Shown one piece after another: positions 1-7,415 of a stretch of DNA of 26,549 bases (the stretch's first letter is position 1; the number at the start of each line of letters is the position of its first letter). The notes beneath the pieces were generated by a model, which was not told the DNA's origin, ran no database searches, and saw only the letters and a list, made by a program, of their open reading frames with translations. Source of the DNA: CAUZEO01 sp963578625 (GTDB taxonomy: Bacteria > Verrucomicrobiota > Kiritimatiellia > SLOV01); NCBI GenBank assembly GCA_963578625.1, contig CAUZEO010000029.1:1-26549 (forward strand). Reading direction: 5' to 3'. The position numbers were made by a program, and so were the translations under genes.

Positions 1-1485
1 CGCCGGGATCGGCACCGGCAGCAATGCCGCGGCATCGCGAGGGTGATCGATGTCGCGGACGTTGTTTGCCTGCGCCTCATAATCAACCTGCACCAGGGCG
101 TCGTCGTTCAGGAGCAATTCTGGTGTGAGGAGTTTCTTGTCGAGCTCGGAAAACGAGATGCCGGCCTGGTACCAGACCTTGACCGACTTCAGGTCCAGGT
201 TGGCTGCCGCGATGGTGTTCTCGCCGCTGGTTAAGTCACCGATCTTAAACGTGGCGGTTGTCGAATTGGATGGAACGAGGACGAACGAGGCGGGCGTGTA
301 TTCGCCCGGACAGGCAAACAGGTCGATCTCGCTATCAATTTTGCCGGTCAGAATGCGTGACGTGGGCAGCACCCTGTAGTTCGTAATGGGGTCGTTGCTT
401 ACCGTCAGCAGGTACGGCTCTGTCCTGAGCCAAACCTTGTGTGCGTTGTCGAGTGCCCAACGTGCTGGATGCAACCATTGATTTCGAAGGTCGTGGAGAT
501 GTATCTCCAGCAGTTTGTCTTTTTCCGGCACAGGAAAGTCCGGTCGGGTGCGCTCCACGAGTTCCTCTGTAATTTTCCGGGCCTCATCGAGCATTCCGGA
601 CGCATGCCGCTGCCAAACACCGTCCGCTTTCTCCTCCCTCAGGCTCGATTCGGAGATTTCGCGCGCAATGGTCTTCGCCTCTTCGTTGATGCGTTTTGTG
701 ATTTCGCGGAACGGGCCGTTTCGAGCAATCGCTGCCTTGTTGTGATTTTTCGCCCATGTTATCAGAAGTCGATCCTGTTCTGCCTGCCAGTTTTCCGGGA
801 CGGGTCCGCCCTCAATCGAGATGTCATCGATATAGATCACAAGGCGCGCATCCACCGCTTCGCGGCACGATATTCCGATGTACCATTTTTCGAGATGCAA
901 TGCGGGGGTCACTTCGCCGAGAATTTTTCGGCTCGTGCCTTCAGCTCCGATCAGGATGTCCGATGTCTGCCGGTGCCAGGTGCCCATTTCGTCGTGGCGG
1001 TTCAGGGATCCGATCGCTACGCAGGAACCCCGACCGCTGCCCCCGGTTGTCTCTCTCAAGGCGGGAAGCAGAAAGCTGGTTCCCAGGCTGACCGAAACGT
1101 TCGGCGGCGCCTGCTCCAGGTAGACAAACCCGGTCAGCCGGGTTCCCGGGATCGCGGGAATGTCGAGGATCGGACCGGACCAATAGTTGTAATTCCCGTC
1201 CTTGATTAAGGTGATGTCCAACTTGAACGATTTTTTTCCGGAGTGGCTTCGTTCCGAACTGAGGCCGGCGTAGTTTACCTTGTACTCGCCCGTGCCCGTC
1301 CAGAATGTGACCCGATTCTCCGTCTCGAAGTCTTCTTGATACTCTGTTTTTCCCATTTCTTCTCCCGCTTGTGCCACCAGCGACGGGAAACTAAAGATCG
1401 CGCCGAATGTGCAAGCCATTGGCAACATAATGAGAGCCTTGCGCAGGTTGGTCTTCCAGGCGGACCCGGAGCAATGGGTGTTCAT
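1..1485 (-). CDS. Secreted DUF4091-family protein, 3'-truncated by window edge
   Basis: Reading the minus strand from ATG 1485, the frame stays open for 495 codons to base 1 with no stop, so the gene runs off the left edge. It is a paralogue of the 884-residue DUF4091 protein at 17535-20189. Shared blocks include an N-terminal YHEGFE/YQEDFE-like segment, a lectin-like domain with LEKWYIGISCR versus MEKWYFHIGCR, the GEYTPASF versus GEYEPATF motif, and KVWYQAGI followed by LLTPELLL. The catalytic-like C-terminal DUF4091 part lies outside the window. An alternative start is ATG 1428, which leaves a cleaner signal peptide (hydrophobic run ending SLVAQA); the 1485 start adds residues encoded by a palindromic repeat (1443-1480). 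It is last in a minus-strand set after the sulfatase (81-nt gap). The family is thought to be glycan-active; substrate is unknown. Confidence 0.85.
   Translation of the reverse strand, partial: MNTHCSGSAWKTNLRKALIMLPMACTFGAIFSFPSLVAQAGEEMGKTEYQEDFETENRVTFWTGTGEYKVNYAGLSSERSHSGKKSFKLDITLIKDGNYNYWSGPILDIPAIPGTRLTGFVYLEQAPPNVSVSLGTSFLLPALRETTGGSGRGSCVAIGSLNRHDEMGTWHRQTSDILIGAEGTSRKILGEVTPALHLEKWYIGISCREAVDARLVIYIDDISIEGGPVPENWQAEQDRLLITWAKNHNKAAIARNGPFREITKRINEEAKTIAREISESSLREEKADGVWQRHASGMLDEARKITEELVERTRPDFPVPEKDKLLEIHLHDLRNQWLHPARWALDNAHKVWLRTEPYLLTVSNDPITNYRVLPTSRILTGKIDSEIDLFACPGEYTPASFVLVPSNSTTATFKIGDLTSGENTIAAANLDLKSVKVWYQAGISFSELDKKLLTPELLLNDDALVQVDYEAQANNVRDIDHPRDAAALLPVPIPA
1443..1480 (+). 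repeat. Palindromic repeat, copy 1
   Basis: A 38-nt element beginning GCAGGTTGGTCTTCCAGG and ending GCAATGGGTG. It matches the minus strand of 20323-20359 with about three mismatches and a one-base indel. The centre CTTCCAGG belongs to the same hairpin family as GGGCTTCCAGCCC. It overlaps the start region of the DUF4091 gene. Confidence 0.75.
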
Positions 1486-1536
1486 GGATCAAGAATGGAC
1501 TGTGCATCCGCTTTTCATTCGCAGATTCATGATTAT

Positions 1537-1570
1537 CCCTTGCTCTGCTCGGGCTGGAAGCCCAACCTAC
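1537..1570 (-). repeat. Palindromic repeat, copy 2
   Basis: On the minus strand this reads GTAGGTTGGGCTTCCAGC then CCGAGCAGAGCAAGGG. The core GGGCT-TCC-AGCCC is a perfect hairpin (1551-1563). The sulfatase stop codon TAG (1567-1569) lies within the repeat. It is inverted relative to copy 1, about 57 nt away. It could act as a terminator or an mRNA-processing hairpin between the sulfatase and DUF4091 genes. Confidence 0.7.
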
Positions 1571-3063
1571 TTGTCTACCCTCAACGCTTCAAATTCCGAC
1601 CAGTCCCACGGCACGAGCTTTTCTGTGCTTTTTTCGTATCCGCGGTAGTAGACCTGCTGGGCCAGGTCGCCGGACTCTTTCATCTCCTGCATACGTCGGC
1701 GTTGATCGGAGTGGGCCAGGGCATCCACCTCTTCCGGCGAACAGATCTCCCGAAGCCGGCTCCCGAATCGCTCGAGTTGACCGCGCACTGCCGGGTCATC
1801 GGCCTTGTGTTTCACCAGATCGAACATTTCATCGGGATCCTCCGCCAGGTTGTAGAGGCACGGGCTTTCGCCCACATTCTCGACATACTTCCATTCCCCC
1901 AGGCGAAGGGCAAAGATTGCCCGCGGCGCGGGTCCTGCATGATGTTCAATGAAAACCGGTCGAGCATCAAATTCTTCCGCCTCACCGCGAGCCAGGGGCA
2001 GGATCGAATTTCCCCGAAATCCATCATCCGCCGGTACGTCCATGGCATCCGCCACAGTCGGAAAGAAATCCAATTGCGAAACGGGTGCGTCAACGACCGC
2101 TCCGGGGCGAATTTCGGGACCGGACAGGATGAGCGGGATCCCGATTGACTCTTCGTACATCGAGGTCTTCCCCATGTTTCCGTGGGCACGCGCGGACTCG
2201 CCGTGGTCCGAGGAATAGATAATGAGCGTATCATCGCGAATTCCTTCCTCTTCCATGGCATCGAGGATTTGGCCGACTTCGCGATCAAACTCCTCGACCA
2301 CTGCGCGATAGGCGGCGTGGATTTTCTGAATCCGGTTTTCGTCGCTCCGGTGGTACGAGCAATTAAAAACTGCGCTGCACTGATCGTAGGGATGGAGGTC
2401 TTCGATCGGCTGTAGATATTTTGGGGAGAGGGGAGCGGCGGCATTGAGGTACTTGTCGTAAAGATCCCCGTCGGGCGCCCACTCCGGGTGTGGATGGTTG
2501 TAACCGACATATAGAACCCAGGGACGGTCCGCCGGCCGTTCCTTGCGAATCCAATTCACGGCCTCCCGGGTGATGGCCCGGTCGCCGGGCTCCGACTCCT
2601 CCTCGGGCAGTGCTGTACCTTGGCGGCGGATTCGAATGTCATAGTAGGCATAGTACTCGGCGCGTCTTTGTACGGTTTCCTGTTCCCGAAAAAAAGTGAT
2701 GGGATCGAAGGAGCCCCTTACGCCAGGAAGACGTTTGTCCTCGATGCCCGTGTCGGCATCCGGCAGACAGTCAAGGCGTCCGATCGAGGTGAAGAGCGCG
2801 CCCTGTTGCCGGAGCCACGCCGGCCAGCTCGCCGGCGTGCCGCTATACGCAGTTGCATTATCCCATACGCCCGTCTCATGTACATAGCGGCCGGAAAAGA
2901 GGGCAGAGCGAGTCGGTGCGCAGATGGGCGAGCAACAATAGGCGTTGCTAAACAGGGTTCCTCTCCGGGCGATCGAATCGATATTCGGGGTTTCTACCGT
3001 TCCCGTGTAACAGCCGGTAAATTCTCGTGAATGAGAGTCGGACAGAATAAAGAGAACATTCAT
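1567..3063 (-). CDS. Sulfatase (formylglycine-dependent, alkaline phosphatase superfamily)
   Basis: A 498-residue sulfatase predicted to hydrolyse sulfate esters, probably on a glycan. The N-terminus MNVLFILSDSH gives the metal-binding strand. The FGly signature C-A-P-T-R starts at Cys48, which must be oxidised to formylglycine by a maturase not present in this window. The second metal block is SSDHGE, followed by a K-x-SMYEES segment that fits the family's substrate-side Lys. No signal peptide is visible, so a cytoplasmic location is inferred. The start is ATG 3063: it overlaps the upstream gene's stop as ATGA and begins exactly at the sulfatase fold. The frame stays open to 3363, but that extension is upstream-gene sequence read out of frame. 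The substrate cannot be told from sequence. Confidence 0.93.
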   Translation of the reverse strand: MNVLFILSDSHSREFTGCYTGTVETPNIDSIARRGTLFSNAYCCSPICAPTRSALFSGRYVHETGVWDNATAYSGTPASWPAWLRQQGALFTSIGRLDCLPDADTGIEDKRLPGVRGSFDPITFFREQETVQRRAEYYAYYDIRIRRQGTALPEEESEPGDRAITREAVNWIRKERPADRPWVLYVGYNHPHPEWAPDGDLYDKYLNAAAPLSPKYLQPIEDLHPYDQCSAVFNCSYHRSDENRIQKIHAAYRAVVEEFDREVGQILDAMEEEGIRDDTLIIYSSDHGESARAHGNMGKTSMYEESIGIPLILSGPEIRPGAVVDAPVSQLDFFPTVADAMDVPADDGFRGNSILPLARGEAEEFDARPVFIEHHAGPAPRAIFALRLGEWKYVENVGESPCLYNLAEDPDEMFDLVKHKADDPAVRGQLERFGSRLREICSPEEVDALAHSDQRRRMQEMKESGDLAQQVYYRGYEKSTEKLVPWDWSEFEALRVDK

Positions 3064-3875
3064 GAGGGGAAGGGGATCGCCGCCGCATTTCCATGCAGAA
3101 TGTTTTTCGCCTGGTCCTTCCATTCGAACCAATGGCCGCTGTATTTGAAGAACGATTCCCAGAATTGGACTTTTTCGAGGATGTCTTCGTGATACCTTCG
3201 GCGGCCGTACACGCTGTCGACTCCCGTAACGATTTTGCCGGTTACGCATGGCTCGCCCATGTGTTCCAGAAGCCAGCGCATGACGAGCACGGTATCGCCC
3301 CCGCTTACATCGAAGTAAACGTTGGGATAGCATCGCATGCATTCCATGACCTCGCCGTTCCACGCCTGACCCATGTGAGCGCCGACGCAGACCAGATCGG
3401 GGAAATTCCCCGCGATGGTGCCGAGGTGGCTCGGTCGCATGTTGACCGCCCGCGTGGAAAGACCGGGGCCAAGGTCCCGGGTTCGGATTTCGCCGAGACC
3501 ACCTAGATGGAACATGATGGGCATACCTAGCGCCTCCGCCTGCTCGTAGTGAGCCATGTAGGAGGGATCATCGTAGGGCCTTTCCGCGAAGATTGTTTTC
3601 AGGCCAACCATCCCGGCCTCCCGCTGGTCGCGAATTGCCCCGGGAGGGTTGCGAAAGTCGAGGAAGCCGAACGGCAGAAAGAAATCGGGAAAGGCCTTCG
3701 CCACTTCGAGCACTTCAGGGTCCGTTCCGAACACCACTTCACTGCTGCCGGGACGATACGGAGTCGGCATCTCCGGTAACGCCAGCAGCCAGACCTTATC
3801 GATCAGTTCCGATTCGGCAATCCACGCAAGGTCTTCGGGATCGCGCAGCAGATGACCATGCACGTCGATAATCAT
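3060..3875 (-). CDS. Amidohydrolase-type TIM-barrel metal-dependent hydrolase
   Basis: A 271-residue protein of the amidohydrolase-2 type. Candidate metal ligands are His6 and His8 in the N-terminal DVHGH motif, His123 (MFHLGG), His167 (GAHMGQ) and Asp220 (GVDSVYG), in the order expected for a one-metal TIM-barrel hydrolase or decarboxylase. There is no signal peptide. ATG 3875 follows directly on the TAA of the acetyltransferase gene, and its own TGA overlaps the sulfatase ATG, so translation of the three genes is probably coupled. The substrate is unknown; in this setting a sugar lactone or sugar-derived acid is plausible but not shown. Confidence 0.85.
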   Translation of the reverse strand: MIIDVHGHLLRDPEDLAWIAESELIDKVWLLALPEMPTPYRPGSSEVVFGTDPEVLEVAKAFPDFFLPFGFLDFRNPPGAIRDQREAGMVGLKTIFAERPYDDPSYMAHYEQAEALGMPIMFHLGGLGEIRTRDLGPGLSTRAVNMRPSHLGTIAGNFPDLVCVGAHMGQAWNGEVMECMRCYPNVYFDVSGGDTVLVMRWLLEHMGEPCVTGKIVTGVDSVYGRRRYHEDILEKVQFWESFFKYSGHWFEWKDQAKNILHGNAAAIPFPS

Positions 3876-4865
3876 TTAAAATGAATCCGGCCCCCAGAAG
3901 TGAAATGGCGGCATCTTTCCGATGAGTTCACTGCCCGGTGTGGACGGATCGAGCCTGAGTTTCTTCGCGAGGGCTTGAACTGCGATGGGCTGAAGCATCA
4001 GTAAGGAACACGTTCCTTTCGTAAGCTCGGTCCCTATTTTACCAAGTCGTTCGGTCAAGCAATTGTCCGCGGGGAGCGCCACTTCGAACCGCGTACACCC
4101 TTGATCCAAAGCGTACCGGGTCGCCTGGAGCGCCAGGTCCACTTCGCAATCGCGGTGCGGGTCCAGGGAGATGCATTCGAATACCTGAAACACGTTGTCG
4201 ACCCGCTTGCCACGCACATATCCGACGATGGCATCTTGTTCAAGGGCCACAAAAAACGCTTCTGCCTCTTCACGTTTCCAGGAGAGCTGAGCTTCCCAGT
4301 ATTCTTTCGTGCGAAAAATCGAGCCATGGCGACCCGTATTTCCGCTTTCATAGATCGATGAGACTTCTTTCAAGTCAGAGACCGGGTTGAACAGGCGGAG
4401 CTGGTATTTCGGCTCTCGGTGAAGTCGAAACTGTTCCAGCGTTCCGGAACTCAAGGGCTGGGGAAGCGGTTTCCAGCCGAATCGCCTGTACAGCGCCGTG
4501 AGACCGGAGAAGAGGATGGACAATTCATACCCGTTCTCGGTGAGGTAGCGGATCGCGTCATCGATTACCAATCGCGCGAATCCCCGATTCCGGTAATCGG
4601 GATGCGTGACGACATCCCCGATTCCGCCCACTACCGCGGTTGAATCGCCCCATCTGATTTCGCGACGATAGATTTTCAGCATCCCCACGATGTCGCCGTT
4701 CAGCCGGGCTACCCGAAACTGACCCCAATCGAACCAGGGGTCGGCCTGAAAATGCGCACCGGTTTCTGCGGGCCAGGCCATCCGCGTCAACTCGATGATT
4801 TGTGCCAATTCACCCGGTTTGGCTGCCCGTACGATCGGCGATTCTATAGCTGCGAAAGTCTTCAT
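3876..4865 (-). CDS. GNAT-family N-acetyltransferase
   Basis: From ATG 4865 the product is 329 residues. The N-terminal half is a typical GNAT domain: IVRAAKPGELAQIIEL at the start, VVTHPDYRNRGFARLV carrying the acetyl-CoA pyrophosphate-binding R-x-x-G-x-A loop (residues 92-97), and LYRRFGW at the end of the fold. The C-terminal half contains AIVGYVRGKRVDN and a second GNAT-like strand order, suggesting a tandem or Eis-like arrangement, though it is shorter than typical Eis proteins. An upstream in-frame ATG at 4907 would add 14 residues; neither start has a clear Shine-Dalgarno sequence. It is first in the minus-strand set, and its stop abuts the next ATG. The acceptor substrate is unknown. 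Confidence 0.85.
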   Translation of the reverse strand: MKTFAAIESPIVRAAKPGELAQIIELTRMAWPAETGAHFQADPWFDWGQFRVARLNGDIVGMLKIYRREIRWGDSTAVVGGIGDVVTHPDYRNRGFARLVIDDAIRYLTENGYELSILFSGLTALYRRFGWKPLPQPLSSGTLEQFRLHREPKYQLRLFNPVSDLKEVSSIYESGNTGRHGSIFRTKEYWEAQLSWKREEAEAFFVALEQDAIVGYVRGKRVDNVFQVFECISLDPHRDCEVDLALQATRYALDQGCTRFEVALPADNCLTERLGKIGTELTKGTCSLLMLQPIAVQALAKKLRLDPSTPGSELIGKMPPFHFWGPDSF

Positions 4866-5022
4866 GTTATTCGTGCAAACCCTTAAGTCTCTCCTCGACT
4901 CAATCATTTAATGCTAATTGATTTCACCGAAACTGTCCAGAGGGTCTGCAAGAATTCCCGTTTTCCCGTCCAAAGTAATGATTTTGTAGAAAGTTCATTC
5001 AAAATTGTATACTGGTGTCCAC

Positions 5023-5050
5023 TTGACTTTTTGAATCATTTTTAGATAAT
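5023..5050 (+). promoter_or_regulatory. Candidate sigma-70-type promoter of the regulator gene
   Basis: TTGACT (5023-5028) and GATAAT (5045-5050) are separated by 16 nt in an AT-rich divergent region. The -10 box ends 7 nt before ATG 5058, so transcription would start at or next to the initiation codon, giving a leaderless mRNA. A GTATAC palindrome (5007-5012) lies just upstream and could be part of an operator. On the opposite strand, TATACA (5006-5011) could serve as a weak -10 for the divergent operon. Confidence 0.5.
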
Positions 5051-5057
5051 TGATACG

Positions 5058-6257
5058 ATGACTGTAGCAGTTAAGCCGTATATTGCGCTTTCCGATGCGC
5101 TTGAGCACGCCTTGAGTCAGCCGCCCTCGGTTGCCGGTCTTCGTCTCCGTTCCGAGCGTGATCTGGTTCAATTGCTGAACGTGAATCATGCATCGGTGCG
5201 CCGATCATTGAATTCCCTGGTTGAGAAGGGAGTTCTGGTGCGGAGGCATGGCAGCGGCACTTACCTCCGGCGGGTGCCAATCGTTTCGGACCAGCAGGGA
5301 TATCGAGAGATGGTTTTGCCGATTCGAACCGACATGTTGTTTGTCGGTTCGGATCAATCCGGCGCGCATCAAAAGCCCTTGGCGCCCACGCACCAGCAGA
5401 GGCAACTCCAGATCGGGTTGTGGACGGATTTTGAGTTGGAGCCAAGTCCTTCGCGCCAGGCCTTGCTGGAAGGAATTGTTCATCGCACGGAAGAAGCAGG
5501 TCATTGTGTAAGCATGCATTCGCTTGCGGATCGCAGGGGCAGCGAATTGTCCGTGGGCGAGCTTGCTGATCGGTTGAAAGACGCGTCCGCTGACGGGTAC
5601 CTGGTCGGGCCGTGGTATCCGGAGCGATTCCTGGCCGCCGCATCGGAAACGAGGGTTCCGAGTATTTTTTTCCAGGATTCCAGCGCGCCGATTACGTATG
5701 AGCCATTCGTATTCATGGACACGGAGGAAGCGGTTGCCCGGGCTGTGAGGGTGTTGGCCGAGGAAGGATACCGGGAAATCGGACTGCTTGGATTGCGCGG
5801 ACCGGACCTGGCGGTAGAGCCTGTCATGACGGTGTATGACCGGGCGATGGAAGATGCCGGTCTTTCCTATCGAGGAATGGAGTTTGGAACTATTTATCCT
5901 GGAGACAGCATCGCGGCGTTCCGGACGCTTATGGGGAGCGACAGTCCTCCGGACGCGATCTACGTTTCGGATGACGTGGTATTGGCAGGTGTTGCGGAGG
6001 TTTGCGAGTTGGACGGGATCGTTCCCGGTCGTGACCTCGGCGTGATCACGTTCAGCACTCCGAATTATCCACTGCCGCAGGCACACAACTGGAGCAGGAT
6101 GGACTTTGACGTCGAGGGATTCGGAGAAGCCGTCGTGAACAGCCTGCTTCGAATGATCCAGACCGCGGGAACGAGAATAAATTCCCATGCCATCCACGCG
6201 TCCTGGGTTGGCGGTGAGACGCATCGGCGAGTCCCGTCGTCGAAGGAGTCGATCTAG
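5058..6257 (+). CDS. GntR-type winged-helix regulator with LacI-like sugar-binding domain
   Basis: A 399-residue transcription factor. Residues about 8-72 form a GntR winged helix: LRLRSERDLVQLLNVNHAS is the recognition helix region and GVLVRRHGSGTYLRR the wing. From about residue 115 (LQIGLWTD) to the end it resembles the LacI/periplasmic-binding effector domain, including GYREIGLLGLRG and a late DLGVITF segment. This architecture, as in AraR, normally senses a sugar. It is divergent from the sulfatase operon, so local control is likely. No Shine-Dalgarno sequence precedes ATG 5058, consistent with leaderless translation from the promoter at 5023-5050. The pseudopilin gene starts 4 nt after its stop. 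Confidence 0.9.
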   Translation: MTVAVKPYIALSDALEHALSQPPSVAGLRLRSERDLVQLLNVNHASVRRSLNSLVEKGVLVRRHGSGTYLRRVPIVSDQQGYREMVLPIRTDMLFVGSDQSGAHQKPLAPTHQQRQLQIGLWTDFELEPSPSRQALLEGIVHRTEEAGHCVSMHSLADRRGSELSVGELADRLKDASADGYLVGPWYPERFLAAASETRVPSIFFQDSSAPITYEPFVFMDTEEAVARAVRVLAEEGYREIGLLGLRGPDLAVEPVMTVYDRAMEDAGLSYRGMEFGTIYPGDSIAAFRTLMGSDSPPDAIYVSDDVVLAGVAEVCELDGIVPGRDLGVITFSTPNYPLPQAHNWSRMDFDVEGFGEAVVNSLLRMIQTAGTRINSHAIHASWVGGETHRRVPSSKESI

Positions 6258-6261
6258 AACC

Positions 6262-6981
6262 ATGAAACGTGTCAACGGCAGATTGCGGTGTGCCTTCACG
6301 TTGATCGAGCTTCTCGTGGTCATCGCCATCATTTCCGTGTTGGCCGCGTTACTTGTCCCGGCGGTCCAGCGTGCGCTGGAGAGCGGCCGGCGGGCGTTCT
6401 GCCTGAACAACGTAAAGCAAATTAGCTACGCATTTTACTTTTTTTCCCAGGACAACAACGATTACCTTCCCTACAATTTTGATTCACCCGCCCAAGGAGA
6501 CCGGTGGCACTTTCTAATCTCGGAATACCTGGGGCTCGACCGAAAGCGGACTACCATCGGGGTGATACCGGGGAGTTGGGGTCTTGACGGATCGATTTTC
6601 TGTCCTTCCTACGATCGGAGACGAGCTAAGGGGCTGACCTACGGCGCAAATTACGGTTTCGTAACGACCGGGCCCGGGGACAGGAATAATCCAAATCTCC
6701 CTGCACAACTGACGAATCTGAATCCGACAACTTACGTTGTGGCCGATGCCACTTCGGGGCACATTTACTCCCCGAACAATTGGAAACTAACCGAGGATAC
6801 GGATGGCGATGGCGTGGTGGATACGGACGGTCGGCTTTTGCCCTCCGAGGGACCTTACAACAACGTGGGCCCTCGCCACGACGGCCTGGCGAATTTCGGA
6901 TTCATCGATTCATCCGCCCGTGCGATGACGGGACGGGAGTGGGCGGAAGGGGGCAAGCCTCTTTGGGGCCCGCCTTACTAA
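6262..6981 (+). CDS. Prepilin-type pseudopilin (DUF1559/H-X9-DG-like)
   Basis: A 239-residue protein with a type IV prepilin N-terminus: short basic leader MKRVNGRLRCA, then FTLIELLVVIAIISVLAALL, with Glu at +5 of the mature protein. Cleavage would fall between Ala11 and Phe12 (Ala instead of the usual Gly). The CLNNVKQISYAF segment is typical of DUF1559 proteins. Near the C-terminus His206-x9-Asp216 echoes the H-X9-DG sorting motif, but Ser follows the Asp. The frame is open upstream to 6187 inside the regulator gene; ATG 6262 is chosen because it gives the short basic leader and has AAGGAG at 6242-6247. It is probably co-transcribed with the regulator. It is predicted to be an inner-membrane or surface-exported pilin-like protein; its role in glycan capture is inference. 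Confidence 0.9.
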   Translation: MKRVNGRLRCAFTLIELLVVIAIISVLAALLVPAVQRALESGRRAFCLNNVKQISYAFYFFSQDNNDYLPYNFDSPAQGDRWHFLISEYLGLDRKRTTIGVIPGSWGLDGSIFCPSYDRRRAKGLTYGANYGFVTTGPGDRNNPNLPAQLTNLNPTTYVVADATSGHIYSPNNWKLTEDTDGDGVVDTDGRLLPSEGPYNNVGPRHDGLANFGFIDSSARAMTGREWAEGGKPLWGPPY

Positions 6982-7017
6982 CTAGTGTCGATTTTGGAAT
7001 CTGACACATGACGTAGC

Positions 7018-7033
7018 GCGGAGTTCACTCCGC
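7018..7033. terminator. Hairpin downstream of the pseudopilin gene
   Basis: GCGGAG-TTCA-CTCCGC, a 6-bp GC-rich stem (7 bp counting the T-A pair), 36 nt after the pseudopilin stop. No U-tract follows, so termination is only a suggestion. The surrounding 6982-7117 holds no convincing gene. Confidence 0.4.
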
Positions 7034-7117
7034 CGTGGGATTGTGGGGGGCTTCGCGGCCTGACGATCGTGCCCGCAAGGGGCTGGGATTAATCGCAAAC
7101 GACAACAGAATAAATCC

Positions 7118-7327
7118 TCAATTCCGGAACCTGCAGTTGAACCCCGCCTCCGCCAGCGCGCGAACGTATTCTTCGCTGTGAAGGTGCGGGTACCAGTCCC
7201 GCATCCAGTAGGCATTCGTATTGCCAATCGGATTCTGCCGGGCAAGGCGGGTGAAAAACATGAGCGGTTCCCACGAATGCCAGGCTCAACGAAGCTGGCC
7301 GTCGCAAAGCCAGGAAGGTGGTTCGAG
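7118..7327 (-). pseudogene. N-terminal remnant of a second GH-like gene
   Basis: On the minus strand from about 7327 the translation matches residues ~6-70 of the adjacent intact 683-residue GH-like protein: PSWLCDGQLR, then AWHSWEPLMFFTRL, NTNAYWMRDWYPHLHSEEY and VRALAEAGFNC, versus PSWLHDRQLRWAWLSWEPLM, ANAHWIGDWFDRIHSEEY and IRSLADAGFNC. The Trp codon after QLR has become TGA. Homology stops after GFNC, and a TGA at 7118-7120 closes the frame. TGA is used as a normal stop nearby, so recoding is unlikely. This is a dead, truncated paralogue next to its living relative. Confidence 0.8.
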
Positions 7328-7415
7328 GTCTTGAAGTTCAGGGTTCATGTGATGACGTCTGGACCTTCTCTCGCAACCTCCCCGTAATGCCCCAGGCTAC
7401 GATGAAATTACGCTT
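7328..7415. other. Short non-coding spacer
   Basis: I see no gene or clear terminator between the pseudogene remnant and the end of the intact GH-like gene. Confidence 0.4.

Noticed and set aside
3064..3363. N-terminal extension of the first sulfatase
   Set aside because: The open frame upstream of ATG 3063 is the amidohydrolase coding sequence read in another frame; the sulfatase fold begins exactly at MNVLFILSD.
7118..7327. TGA recoded as Trp in the GH remnant
   Set aside because: TGA terminates intact genes here (amidohydrolase-like and DUF4091), and the fragment is also truncated, so decay is simpler.
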